The notes beneath the pieces are model-generated. The model was not told where the DNA came from and did not search any database. It saw only the letters and a list, made by a program, of their open reading frames with translations. From contig JBCCYT010000005.1 in NCBI GenBank assembly GCA_039188975.1, positions 6,794 through 70,793 of the forward strand: a DNA stretch of 64,000 nucleotides, read 5' to 3'. Within the stretch, counting starts at the first letter, position 1, and every line of letters begins with the position of its first letter. Positions 1-7,916 of this stretch are shown here, piece after piece. Both the position numbers and the translations under genes were made by a program. This stretch comes from UBA11606 sp039188975 (GTDB taxonomy: Bacteria > Actinomycetota > Acidimicrobiia > Acidimicrobiales > Aldehydirespiratoraceae).

Positions 1-51
1 CCCCGTCAGAAGGTCGACGTATCGGTCGCGGGCGACGTTCGGGTTCGACAT
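1..51 (-). CDS. 5' end of an unidentified gene (partial)
   Basis: An open frame reads off the left edge on the minus strand. It starts at the ATG complementary to bases 49-51 and begins MSNPNVARDRYVDLLTG. Only 17 codons are in the window. The RxxYxDLL pattern resembles the first residues of TylF/MycF-type O-methyltransferases, but this is a weak guess from very little sequence. It is divergent from the acyl-CoA dehydrogenase, with 36 bases between the two starts. Confidence 0.45.
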   Translation of the reverse strand, partial: MSNPNVARDRYVDLLTG

Positions 52-87
52 GGTCAGTGAGCCTACGGCCGGGTAACTTCGCGTCCT

Positions 88-1305
88 ATGGATCCGACCT
101 ACACCGAAGAAGCCGAGGCGTTCCGCGCTCGCATCAAGGAGTTCCTCGACTCGAACCTGCCGACCGGGTGGGCCGGATACGGCGCCATGTCGGTCGACGA
201 GGCGTTCGAGTGGACCGCCGATTGGCGACAGAAGCTGGCTGCCAATGGCCTCCTCGCGCCGTCGTGGCCCACCGAATACGGCGGCGGTGGCATGTCAGAG
301 CTCGAACAGGTGATCTTGGCCGAGGAGTTCGAGAAGGCAGGCGCTCCGACCGGGGCGGGCAACGATGCGTTCTCGATCCAGATGGTCGGCAACACGATTT
401 TGCACTGGGGTTCCGAGGAACAAAAGGCGCACTTCTTGCCTCGCATCATCAGCGGCGAGGATGTCTGGTGCCAGGGCTACTCCGAGCCCGACGCCGGTTC
501 CGACCTCGGAGGTCTCGGTTGCAAGGCCGTGCTCGACGGTGACGAATGGGTCATCAACGGCCAGAAGATCTGGACCTCCGCCGGGCAGCATGCGAACTGG
601 ATCTTCGTGCTGTGCCGCACCGATCCCGACGCGCCGAAGCACCGCGGCATTTCGTTCTTGCTGTGCCCGATGGATCAGCCCGGTGTCGAAGTCCGTCCCA
701 TCAAGATGATCAGCGGCGACGACGAGTTCAACGAGACGTTCTTCACCGACGCCCGTACCGACAAGGGCAATGTCATCGGCGAGGTCAACGCCGGGTGGGC
801 CGTCGCCATGACGTTGCTCGGCTACGAGCGGGGCGAAGCGGCCGCCACCATGCCGCTCATGTTCAAGGGCGAGTGGGAAAAGCTGGCGGAGAAGGCGAAG
901 GAGACCGGCGCCAACCAGGACCCAGTCCTGCGAGACCGCCTCGCTGCGACCTACATCGAGGCCGAGATCATGCGCTACCTCGGCATGGGCACGCTCACCC
1001 GCTTCCTCGGCGGCGCCCACCCGGGCCCGGCGGAGTCTGGCTTCAAGCTTTACTGGTCGGAATACCACAAGCGCCTCACCGAACTCGCACTCGACGTTGT
1101 CGGCCCCGAATCGATGCTCGCCGAGTCGACCGCCAAGAAGTCGTTCCATTCCGATGCGCCGGGCGCACCGAACGACGCCGGCTCATGGCTCGGCGCCTTC
1201 TACAACGCCCGCGCCGGCACGATCTACGCCGGCACCAGCCAGGTGCAGCGCAACATCCTGGGCGAAATGGTGCTCGGCTTGCCGAAGGAACCGAAGCCTC
1301 AGTGA
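88..1305 (+). CDS. Acyl-CoA dehydrogenase family protein
   Basis: 405 residues, full length for the family. It carries the FAD-contacting segment WCQGYSEPDAGSDLGGL in the middle and the C-terminal flavin/tetramer motif GTSQVQRNILGEMVLGLP. It is a cytoplasmic flavoprotein expected to oxidise an acyl-CoA thioester to the 2-enoyl form; the substrate is unknown. The usual catalytic Glu of the Y-E-G-T motif is replaced: residues 380-383 read YAGT. A Glu at about 247 (GYERG) could be the base, as in long-chain and isovaleryl-CoA dehydrogenases (inference). Its stop overlaps the GTG of the cupin gene, so the two are probably co-translated. Confidence 0.93.
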   Translation: MDPTYTEEAEAFRARIKEFLDSNLPTGWAGYGAMSVDEAFEWTADWRQKLAANGLLAPSWPTEYGGGGMSELEQVILAEEFEKAGAPTGAGNDAFSIQMVGNTILHWGSEEQKAHFLPRIISGEDVWCQGYSEPDAGSDLGGLGCKAVLDGDEWVINGQKIWTSAGQHANWIFVLCRTDPDAPKHRGISFLLCPMDQPGVEVRPIKMISGDDEFNETFFTDARTDKGNVIGEVNAGWAVAMTLLGYERGEAAATMPLMFKGEWEKLAEKAKETGANQDPVLRDRLAATYIEAEIMRYLGMGTLTRFLGGAHPGPAESGFKLYWSEYHKRLTELALDVVGPESMLAESTAKKSFHSDAPGAPNDAGSWLGAFYNARAGTIYAGTSQVQRNILGEMVLGLPKEPKPQ

Positions 1306-1802
1306 GCGACGCGCCACCGTCCATGGTGCCGATGCACGGTCTCACCGAGGCCTTGCATCTGGGCGAGGACGACATCCCGTGGGTGTACGCAGGCGGGCTT
1401 GGCATCAAGTTGTTGCATGTCGATCTCAATCAGGGTCTGTGGATCCTGCGAAACCGGTTCCCGCCGGGATTCGTCGTGCAGCGGCACTACCACACGGGCC
1501 CGGTCTACGCCCTCACGCTGGCGGGTTCGTGGGGCTACGCCGAGTATCCGGACTACATCAACACGGTCGGCTCGTACCTCTATGAGCCGGCCCATTCGGT
1601 CCACACGCTGACCGTGCCTCACGACAACGACGGCGAGACCGACGTGTGGTTCGCCATCCATGGCGCAAACGTCAATGTCGACGATGACGGCCAGGTCACC
1701 AGCGTCACCGACGCGCAGTCGATCCTCACCGCCTGGCGGGCGCTGTGCGACGCTCACGGTGTCGACGGCTCGGCGTCGATCGTCGTCGGCGCGCCGAGCT
1801 GA
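1302..1802 (+). CDS. Cupin protein, 2,4'-dihydroxyacetophenone dioxygenase-like
   Basis: 166 residues from a GTG that overlaps the upstream TGA (GTGA); an ATG at 1323 is an alternative start. The core shows the cupin metal motif GFVVQRHYHTGPVYALTLAGSW and a later SYLYEPAHSVHTL. The pattern resembles the 2,4'-dihydroxyacetophenone dioxygenase / ChrR-like cupins, which bind iron or zinc through His and Glu. It may cleave or sense an aromatic ketone, with the overlapping acyl-CoA dehydrogenase acting on the products. That pathway link is inference from gene overlap only. No signal peptide is seen. Confidence 0.82.
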   Translation: MSDAPPSMVPMHGLTEALHLGEDDIPWVYAGGLGIKLLHVDLNQGLWILRNRFPPGFVVQRHYHTGPVYALTLAGSWGYAEYPDYINTVGSYLYEPAHSVHTLTVPHDNDGETDVWFAIHGANVNVDDDGQVTSVTDAQSILTAWRALCDAHGVDGSASIVVGAPS

Positions 1803-1934
1803 CGCACCGAGCTACGGCGGCATCCGCCACGCCGACCCTCGGCGCGGGGTGAACCGTGGTCTGAGCGGTTTCTCTCATCGGACCGGGTTCGGTGCCGAGG
1901 CTTGCTCCTACGTCGATCTCTCTGGAGTAGTTCC

Positions 1935-2468
1935 GTGTATCGCCTCTTCGCGCTCCTTCTCGCCGGCCTCGGCCTTCTCACTGGATGCGGCACCGCCGAG
2001 ACGTCCGTCGGTGCCGAGCGTTCCGTCGGGCCGGCGGCGATCGCCGCCCCGACCGACGACGTCGTCTTGACGATCTCCGGCTCGGTCGAACGACCGAACG
2101 CCGATGGTCGAGTCATGGCGGATCGGGCGGGCCTCGAATCGGTCGGACCGGTCACCGCGACGGTCTTCGAACCCTTCGTGAGCGCCGAGATGGAGTTCAC
2201 CGGCGTATCGCTGGCTGCCGTGCTCCAGGCCGCAGGCGTGGCTGACGACGCGACGCTCGTGCTGCGGGCCCTCGACGACTATGAGGTGTCGTTCACGATG
2301 GCGGAACTCGTCGAGGACTCGGCCCTGCTCGTCACCCGGCAGGCCGACGAACCGATCGCCGTTGCCGATGGCGGACCGATCCGGGTGGTCTTCACCGACC
2401 CGGACAGCCCGCTCGGCCGGAACCTTGCGCTGTGGATCTGGAGCCTTGCCGAGATCGAGGTGGAATGA
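1935..2468 (+). CDS. Lipoprotein with molybdopterin-oxidoreductase-like (PF00174-type) domain
   Basis: 177 residues from a GTG preceded by GGAG at 1923-1926; an upstream in-frame TTG at 1902 is less likely because it would put extra residues before the signal peptide. The N-terminus VYRLFALLLAGLGLLTGCG is a lipoprotein signal with lipobox LTGC. The mature part (LTISGSVERP, FTGVSLAAVLQAAGV, GGPIRVVF) follows the layout of the sulfite-oxidase-type molybdopterin-binding fold. I see no obvious cofactor-ligating Cys in the domain, so it may bind a ligand rather than catalyse. Its stop overlaps the GGDEF-EAL start (ATGA), suggesting it is the extracytoplasmic partner of that sensor (inference). Confidence 0.75.
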   Translation: MYRLFALLLAGLGLLTGCGTAETSVGAERSVGPAAIAAPTDDVVLTISGSVERPNADGRVMADRAGLESVGPVTATVFEPFVSAEMEFTGVSLAAVLQAAGVADDATLVLRALDDYEVSFTMAELVEDSALLVTRQADEPIAVADGGPIRVVFTDPDSPLGRNLALWIWSLAEIEVE

Positions 2469-4843
2469 TCCGCAACGACGCCGTCGATCCTGGATCGCCA
2501 CCTGCGGCACCCGACGCCGTCGAAGACCTCCGGTTGACGCGCTCGCAGTACCTGCTGCTCGGCTTGATGCTTCTCCTGGTCGGGGTGATCGGCCTGCTGA
2601 TGACCCGCGCCAGTCGCGATGTGGCCGACCGGTCGTTGGCGCTCGCCTACGAGCTGCAAGACGTCCTTGGCGACCGGAGCAGTCTGGAACGACAGATCGT
2701 CAAGTTGGACGAAGACGTCGAGGCGTGGCGAGCTGGTGAGGCCGACGCCGCGTCGGTTGAGCTGTCGGCTGCCCTGGTGGAACGACAACTGCGCACGGCG
2801 CTCGACGAGGCGGCCGTCGATCCACGCCTCGCCGAACAGGTCGAGGTGATTCGTGCCAGCCTCGATGGCATCCGCGAGATCGCCTCGATCGGCCGCCCGC
2901 CGCGGTCGAGTCCCACCGATGAAGCCCTTCAGGCCCTGGTCGACGATGCGATGAGTGCATCGAGACAGATACTGAGCGATCGCGAAATCCGCAACGTCGA
3001 GCTGGTCCTCGATCTCGAGGATGACGTCGACGCCGCCCAGAAGGTCGTGGTCGTCGCGGCTGCGCTCACCTTGGTACTCATCGTGTTGCTGGTCGTCTTG
3101 ATGTGGTGGATCCATCGCACCAACTACCGAAACGCCAGCGAACACCTCACGCAGGAACAGCAGCGATACCTCGGCGCTCGGGCCGACAAGGATCGTGCGG
3201 AGGCGCTCGCGCTCATCCAGACCGAGATTCTCGAGCTGGTCGCGACCGACCGCCCCGCCCGCGAGGTCTTCGATCGCATCAAGCACCGAACTGCCGAACA
3301 TCTCCCTGGGATCGAACTGCAGTTCTGTGTGGGTGCCGATCCGAGCAACCCGCTGCGGGCCGGTGCCGCGCCGATGGTCGCTCGCGAGTCGAACATGGTG
3401 CTCGGTGAGCTCGAATGGACGTGTGAGAACGGCGTCGCCCCGCCCGCCGACTTCGAACTGATCCTCGCCTTCGCTGCTGGCCTCGGCGCCCTTGCCGTCG
3501 ACCGCCACGAGGCCGCCGAGGCAATGGTGTTCCAGGCAACGCACGACTCGCTCACCGGGCTGCCCAACCGCAGCCTGCTGACGACCACGGTCGAACAGGC
3601 ACTCGCTCGTTCGAAAACGAAGAACACCCAGGTCGCCCTCCTGTTCCTCGATCTCGATCGTTTCAAGGTGATCAACGACACGTTCGGTCACGACGCCGGC
3701 GATCAGATCCTGATGCACTTCTCTCGTTGTCTCATGTCGAGCGTGCGGGCTGCTGACACGGTGGCCCGACTCGCGGGCGACGAATTCGTCGTGCTGATGG
3801 AGGACGCCGGCGAACTCGAACAGGTCGAACAAACCGCCCGCCGTATCCAGGCTGCGCTCGAAGCGCCAGTCGACGTCGACGGTGTGCCGATCCAGCTCGC
3901 AGCGTGCATCGGCATCGCGCACGGCGATGGCGACATGACCGTCGACGAGCTGCTTCGCAACGCCGACCTCGCCATGTATCGCGCCAAGAAGAACGGTCGA
4001 GATCGCTTCGAGTTCTTCGACGAGGACCTTCGGGACTGGACAGAGCGGCGCACCGACATGGAGCTTGCGCTGCGAGCCGCGATCGATCATGGCGAGCTCG
4101 AAGCGCACTTCCAGCCCCTGTTCGATACCGAAAGTCTGCGAATCGTGGCGTTCGAATCGCTGGTGCGCTGGAACCGACCAGGCGTCGGCATGGTGAGTCC
4201 GGGCGAATTCATCGAGTTGGCCGAAGAGGTCGGGTTCGTCGACCGCATCGACCGGTTCATGCTGCGCGCCGCCATCGAAGCCGTCACCGAGCTCCGAGCG
4301 ATCACCCCGACGGTCGTGGTCGGTGTCAATGTCTCGGCCCGAGATCTCTCTCACCCTGATTTCGTCGAGGACGTCGAAGCGCTCCTTCGGAGTACCGGCA
4401 CCCAGCCATCAGCGCTCGTCTTGGAGATCACCGAGACAACCATGGTGGAAGACGCCGAGTTGATCGCCGAAGGACTCGAGCGGTTGCGAGCCATCGGTGT
4501 ACAGATCGCCATCGACGACTTCGGTACCGGCTACTCGTCGCTTCGCTACCTCCGGGATCTGCCCGCTGACCACCTCAAGGTCGATCAGGCCTTCGTGAGC
4601 GGCAGCTACGACTCCGAGTTGGCTGATCCGCAGATCGTTGCGTCGGTCATCGATCTTGGGCATGCCGTCGGGCTCGAGGTCATCGCCGAAGGTGTCGAGA
4701 CGACCGCTCAGCTCGAGGCGCTGAAGATCCTCGGCGCCGATGTGGTGCAGGGCTTTTTGCTGAGTCGTCCCCTCAACCTCGAGAACGCCAAGTCGTTGCT
4801 GCAGACCGGGCTCGACCCGAGCGATCTGCGCGCCTCGGTCTGA
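2465..4843 (+). CDS. Membrane GGDEF-EAL cyclic-di-GMP enzyme
   Basis: 792 residues starting at the ATG overlapping the lipoprotein stop. Membrane helices lie at about 29-48 and 194-217, enclosing a mostly helical extracytoplasmic domain of about 145 residues. A cytoplasmic linker follows, with a possible small GAF-like region, then a diguanylate cyclase domain beginning at HDSLTGLPN (about 359). Its active site is AGDEF (about 437-441), an allowed GGDEF variant, preceded by RAAD that fits the product-inhibition I-site. The phosphodiesterase domain (about 540-780) has ESLVRW in place of EALxRW, DDFGTGYSSLRYL and EGVET, and looks catalytically complete. It should both make and degrade c-di-GMP in response to an envelope signal. 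Confidence 0.93.
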   Translation: MIRNDAVDPGSPPAAPDAVEDLRLTRSQYLLLGLMLLLVGVIGLLMTRASRDVADRSLALAYELQDVLGDRSSLERQIVKLDEDVEAWRAGEADAASVELSAALVERQLRTALDEAAVDPRLAEQVEVIRASLDGIREIASIGRPPRSSPTDEALQALVDDAMSASRQILSDREIRNVELVLDLEDDVDAAQKVVVVAAALTLVLIVLLVVLMWWIHRTNYRNASEHLTQEQQRYLGARADKDRAEALALIQTEILELVATDRPAREVFDRIKHRTAEHLPGIELQFCVGADPSNPLRAGAAPMVARESNMVLGELEWTCENGVAPPADFELILAFAAGLGALAVDRHEAAEAMVFQATHDSLTGLPNRSLLTTTVEQALARSKTKNTQVALLFLDLDRFKVINDTFGHDAGDQILMHFSRCLMSSVRAADTVARLAGDEFVVLMEDAGELEQVEQTARRIQAALEAPVDVDGVPIQLAACIGIAHGDGDMTVDELLRNADLAMYRAKKNGRDRFEFFDEDLRDWTERRTDMELALRAAIDHGELEAHFQPLFDTESLRIVAFESLVRWNRPGVGMVSPGEFIELAEEVGFVDRIDRFMLRAAIEAVTELRAITPTVVVGVNVSARDLSHPDFVEDVEALLRSTGTQPSALVLEITETTMVEDAELIAEGLERLRAIGVQIAIDDFGTGYSSLRYLRDLPADHLKVDQAFVSGSYDSELADPQIVASVIDLGHAVGLEVIAEGVETTAQLEALKILGADVVQGFLLSRPLNLENAKSLLQTGLDPSDLRASV

Positions 4844-4951
4844 CCCACGCACCCTCTCGGCGTCGAGGCCGTCGACACGCGCCGCGTGCGCTCAGCGTAG
4901 GACACCCGGGAGTGCCACCGCCTCGTCACACCCGCCCGCTACGTTCGCCGT

Positions 4952-7060
4952 ATGGCTCCCAAGAAAGCAGCGGCGAACAAGAAGGCCGCCTCGTCCTCGG
5001 GGTATGACGCCGATGCCATCCAGACACTGGAGGGCCTCGACGCGGTCCGCAAACGCCCCGGCATGTACATCGGTGGCACCGGCTCCGATGGCCTCATGCA
5101 CCTGGTGTGGGAGTTGATCGACAATGCGGTCGACGAGGCGTCGGCCGGCTTTGCCTCGAAGGTCGATGTCACGCTGCACCGCGACAAGTCGATCGAGGTC
5201 GCCGACAACGGCCGCGGTATTCCGATCGGCATGCACGCCCGCAAGAAGGTCTCTGCGCTTGAAGTCGTGTTCACCGAACTCCATGCGGGCGGCAAGTTCG
5301 GCGGTGGCGCCTACTCGTCGTCGGGCGGGCTGCACGGCGTTGGTGCGTCGGTGGTGAATGCACTCGCCTCGAAGCTCATCGCCGAGGTCGACCGCGAGGG
5401 TCACACCCATGTTCTGGGTTTCAAGGAACGGGTTGCCGGCCAGTTCGCCGACGCGGCGGGTGGCGGCCGGTTCAAGAAGGGCCACGCCCTCACGAAAGCC
5501 AAGCGCATCTCGAAGAACAAGACGGGTACTCGGGTTCGCTTCTGGCCCGACTTCGACATCTTCGATCCCGATGCGGTGATCGATGTCGACGAGATCTGCA
5601 CCCGAGCGACCCAGGCATGCTTCCTCGTGCCGGGGATGAAGGTCTCGGTCACCGACAAGCGCACGGCGTCCGGGGTCGGCGAGGGTTCGCGACTGGCCGA
5701 GCCGTTCGAGTTCGTGAGCCGGGGCGGTCTCGCCGATCTGGTCGAACACCTGTCGACGGGTTCGCCGGTCAATCAGATCATCACGTGTTCGGGTATCGAC
5801 ACGTTCACCGAGAAGGTGCCGGTCGACGGCAAGATGACCGATGTCGACCGTGAGTGTCGCGTCGATGTCGCCGTGCGGTGGACGACTGGCTACGACACCA
5901 AGATTGCCTCGTTCGTGAACACGATCCCGACGAGCCAGGGCGGCACCCATCAGGCCGGCTTCGACAAGGCATTGACCAGAGTCGTGAACAATGTCGTGCT
6001 CAAGGACAGCCGCAAGCTGGCCAAGCTGAAGAAAGAGGACAAACACAAGGCGGTGAAGGACGATGTCCAGGAGGGGCTTGTCGCTGCGATCAAGGTGACG
6101 TTCCCCGAGCCGCAGTTCCGGGGACAGACCAAACAGGAGCTGGGCACGCCCGCCATCGAAGGCATCGTGAGTCGGATCGCCTACGAACAACTCAAGGAGT
6201 GGTTCGAACCCAACGGCGGGCCGCGCAGCCATGTGAAGGCCATCGCCGACAAGCTGGCGACCGCGATCCAGAACCGGGTCGCGTCGAAACAGGTGCTCGA
6301 GAACAAGCGCAAGGCAGCGCGGCTCGGGTCGACCGGCATGCCAGAGAAGTTGGCGGACTGTCGCAAGCACGGCGCCGACAGCGAGATCATCTTGGTCGAG
6401 GGTGACTCGGCCGCTGGGCCCGCGAAGCGGGGTCGTGATTCAGAGACGATGGCCATCCTGCCGTTGCGAGGCAAGGTGGTGAACGCGGCGAAGGCGAGCC
6501 AGAAGCAGGTGCTCGACAATGCCGAGGCCCAAGCCCTGTTCACGTCGGTTGGCGCCGGTGCCGGGCGGGATTTCACGCTCGACGACGCCCGGTACGGCCG
6601 CATCGTGATCCTCTGCGACGCCGATGTGGATGGCAGCCACATCCGCTGCCTGCTGCTCACCCTCATCCATGAGTACATGCGGCCCATGCTCGAGGCGGGC
6701 AATGTCTACGCTGCGCAGCCGCCCCTCTACACGACGAAGGTCGGCGACGACATCTATCGGGTCTACAGCGACGATGAGCGCGAAGCGGTCACCGACGAGC
6801 TGTGCAAAGGAAACCGCAAGCGCGAGAACATCAAGTGGCAGCGGTTCAAGGGGCTCGGCGAGATGAACGTCGACGAGCTTCGCCATTGTGCGCTCGACCC
6901 CGAGACGCGAACGTTGAAGCGATTGACCATGGACGACGCGAAGCAGGCCAAGGAAGCGGCGAAGATGTTCGACGTGCTGATGGGCAACGACGTGAGCGTC
7001 CGCCGCGATTTTCTCGTGAAGAACTCGGCCCTGGTCGACGCCGCCACGCTCGACGTCTAG
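4952..7060 (+). CDS. parE: Type IIA topoisomerase subunit B (ParE/GyrB family)
   Basis: 702 residues. The GHKL ATPase domain shows ELIDNAVDEAS, DNGRGIPIG and SSGGLHGVGASVVNAL. The transducer has TIPTSQGGTHQAGF. The TOPRIM domain shows VEGDSAAGPAKRGRD (about 481), PLRGK and DADVDGSHI (about 556). The lysine-rich N-terminus (MAPKKAAANKKAA) is an extension seen in actinobacterial ParE-like proteins. It supplies the ATPase/TOPRIM half of an enzyme that needs a GyrA/ParC partner for cleavage; no partner gene is in the window. ParE is preferred over GyrB because no gyrA is adjacent, but sequence alone does not settle it. Confidence 0.9.
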   Translation: MAPKKAAANKKAASSSGYDADAIQTLEGLDAVRKRPGMYIGGTGSDGLMHLVWELIDNAVDEASAGFASKVDVTLHRDKSIEVADNGRGIPIGMHARKKVSALEVVFTELHAGGKFGGGAYSSSGGLHGVGASVVNALASKLIAEVDREGHTHVLGFKERVAGQFADAAGGGRFKKGHALTKAKRISKNKTGTRVRFWPDFDIFDPDAVIDVDEICTRATQACFLVPGMKVSVTDKRTASGVGEGSRLAEPFEFVSRGGLADLVEHLSTGSPVNQIITCSGIDTFTEKVPVDGKMTDVDRECRVDVAVRWTTGYDTKIASFVNTIPTSQGGTHQAGFDKALTRVVNNVVLKDSRKLAKLKKEDKHKAVKDDVQEGLVAAIKVTFPEPQFRGQTKQELGTPAIEGIVSRIAYEQLKEWFEPNGGPRSHVKAIADKLATAIQNRVASKQVLENKRKAARLGSTGMPEKLADCRKHGADSEIILVEGDSAAGPAKRGRDSETMAILPLRGKVVNAAKASQKQVLDNAEAQALFTSVGAGAGRDFTLDDARYGRIVILCDADVDGSHIRCLLLTLIHEYMRPMLEAGNVYAAQPPLYTTKVGDDIYRVYSDDEREAVTDELCKGNRKRENIKWQRFKGLGEMNVDELRHCALDPETRTLKRLTMDDAKQAKEAAKMFDVLMGNDVSVRRDFLVKNSALVDAATLDV

Positions 7061-7067
7061 GGGCGGG

Positions 7068-7907
7068 CTAGTTCCGGGTGAAGGTGCCGCCAAGGTTGGC
7101 GGCTTCAAACCCCTCCGGCGTCTGTCCGGAGGTTGCGTACATGTACAGCGCAGCGCGGAAGATGCCGCTGAGGGCGCTGACCACGGCGAGTACGAGCGCG
7201 ATCCATGCCGCGGCGATCAAGAACGCCGCGACGGTGAACGCAGTGACGCCGGCGGCGGCTGCGAGGACGACGAGCAGCACGGCCGGGATGATCGCCACGA
7301 AGCTCAGCAGCCCGAACCCGACCTGTGACGCAAGGTTCTCACCCCAGGTTTGCCGAAGGAGCCCGGTCGAGGTCTTGAACCCGTCGATCGGGCCCTTGTT
7401 GTCGATGACGATGGCAGGGATGGTGAGGAACGAGGCGACGTTCCAGGCCATTTCGATGCCGCCAAGCAAGAGGTTGGCCAGCCAGCCAGCTCGTTCGCGG
7501 AGAGCTTGGATGATCATGCCGACGGTGGCGGTGAGGATCGCCCAGGGCACGAGGCCCCCGATGCGTTGGGCGGCCTTACCGATGGCGCTGCCGACGGTGG
7601 GGTCGCCGCCGCTCATGCGCTCGTGGGCGCCGGCGACGAGTGCGCCGGTGAAGAAGACACTGACGATCGTGGCGGCGAAGGAGCCGAGCACGAACAGGAT
7701 GACCGACAGGGCGGGAAGCGCTTGCTCCTCGGATGCGCCGCTCGTCGTTTCCTCGGGCAACGCCAGGATGCCAGGAACAACGAACACGGCGAGCACGATC
7801 AGGCCAACGAAGAAGCTCAGGACCGGGAGCACGATCAGTTCACGGTCTTTTTGCAGCACCCCCCAGGAGGTCTTCGCCAAATCGATCGTGTTCCTGATTC
7901 GTCCCAT
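7068..7907 (-). CDS. Multi-pass membrane protein, DUF6159-like
   Basis: 279 residues with about six hydrophobic segments. It begins MGRIRNTIDLAKTSWGVLQKDRELIVLPVLS, typical of the DUF6159 family of actinobacterial and archaeal membrane proteins of unknown function. The segment AWNVASFLTIPAIVIDNKG lies mid-protein, and the C-terminus is YMYATSGQTPEGFEAANLGGTF. It converges with the topoisomerase gene with only seven bases between the stops. No catalytic motif is visible and I do not assign a function. Confidence 0.82.
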   Translation of the reverse strand: MGRIRNTIDLAKTSWGVLQKDRELIVLPVLSFFVGLIVLAVFVVPGILALPEETTSGASEEQALPALSVILFVLGSFAATIVSVFFTGALVAGAHERMSGGDPTVGSAIGKAAQRIGGLVPWAILTATVGMIIQALRERAGWLANLLLGGIEMAWNVASFLTIPAIVIDNKGPIDGFKTSTGLLRQTWGENLASQVGFGLLSFVAIIPAVLLVVLAAAAGVTAFTVAAFLIAAAWIALVLAVVSALSGIFRAALYMYATSGQTPEGFEAANLGGTFTRN

Positions 7908-7916
7908 GGCGTGAGT

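Noticed and set aside
2279..4354. A 691-residue minus-strand frame opposite the GGDEF-EAL gene
   Set aside because: Composition is typical of an antisense shadow (Asp, Glu, His, Gln, Arg, no domain), while the plus-strand gene has all catalytic motifs.
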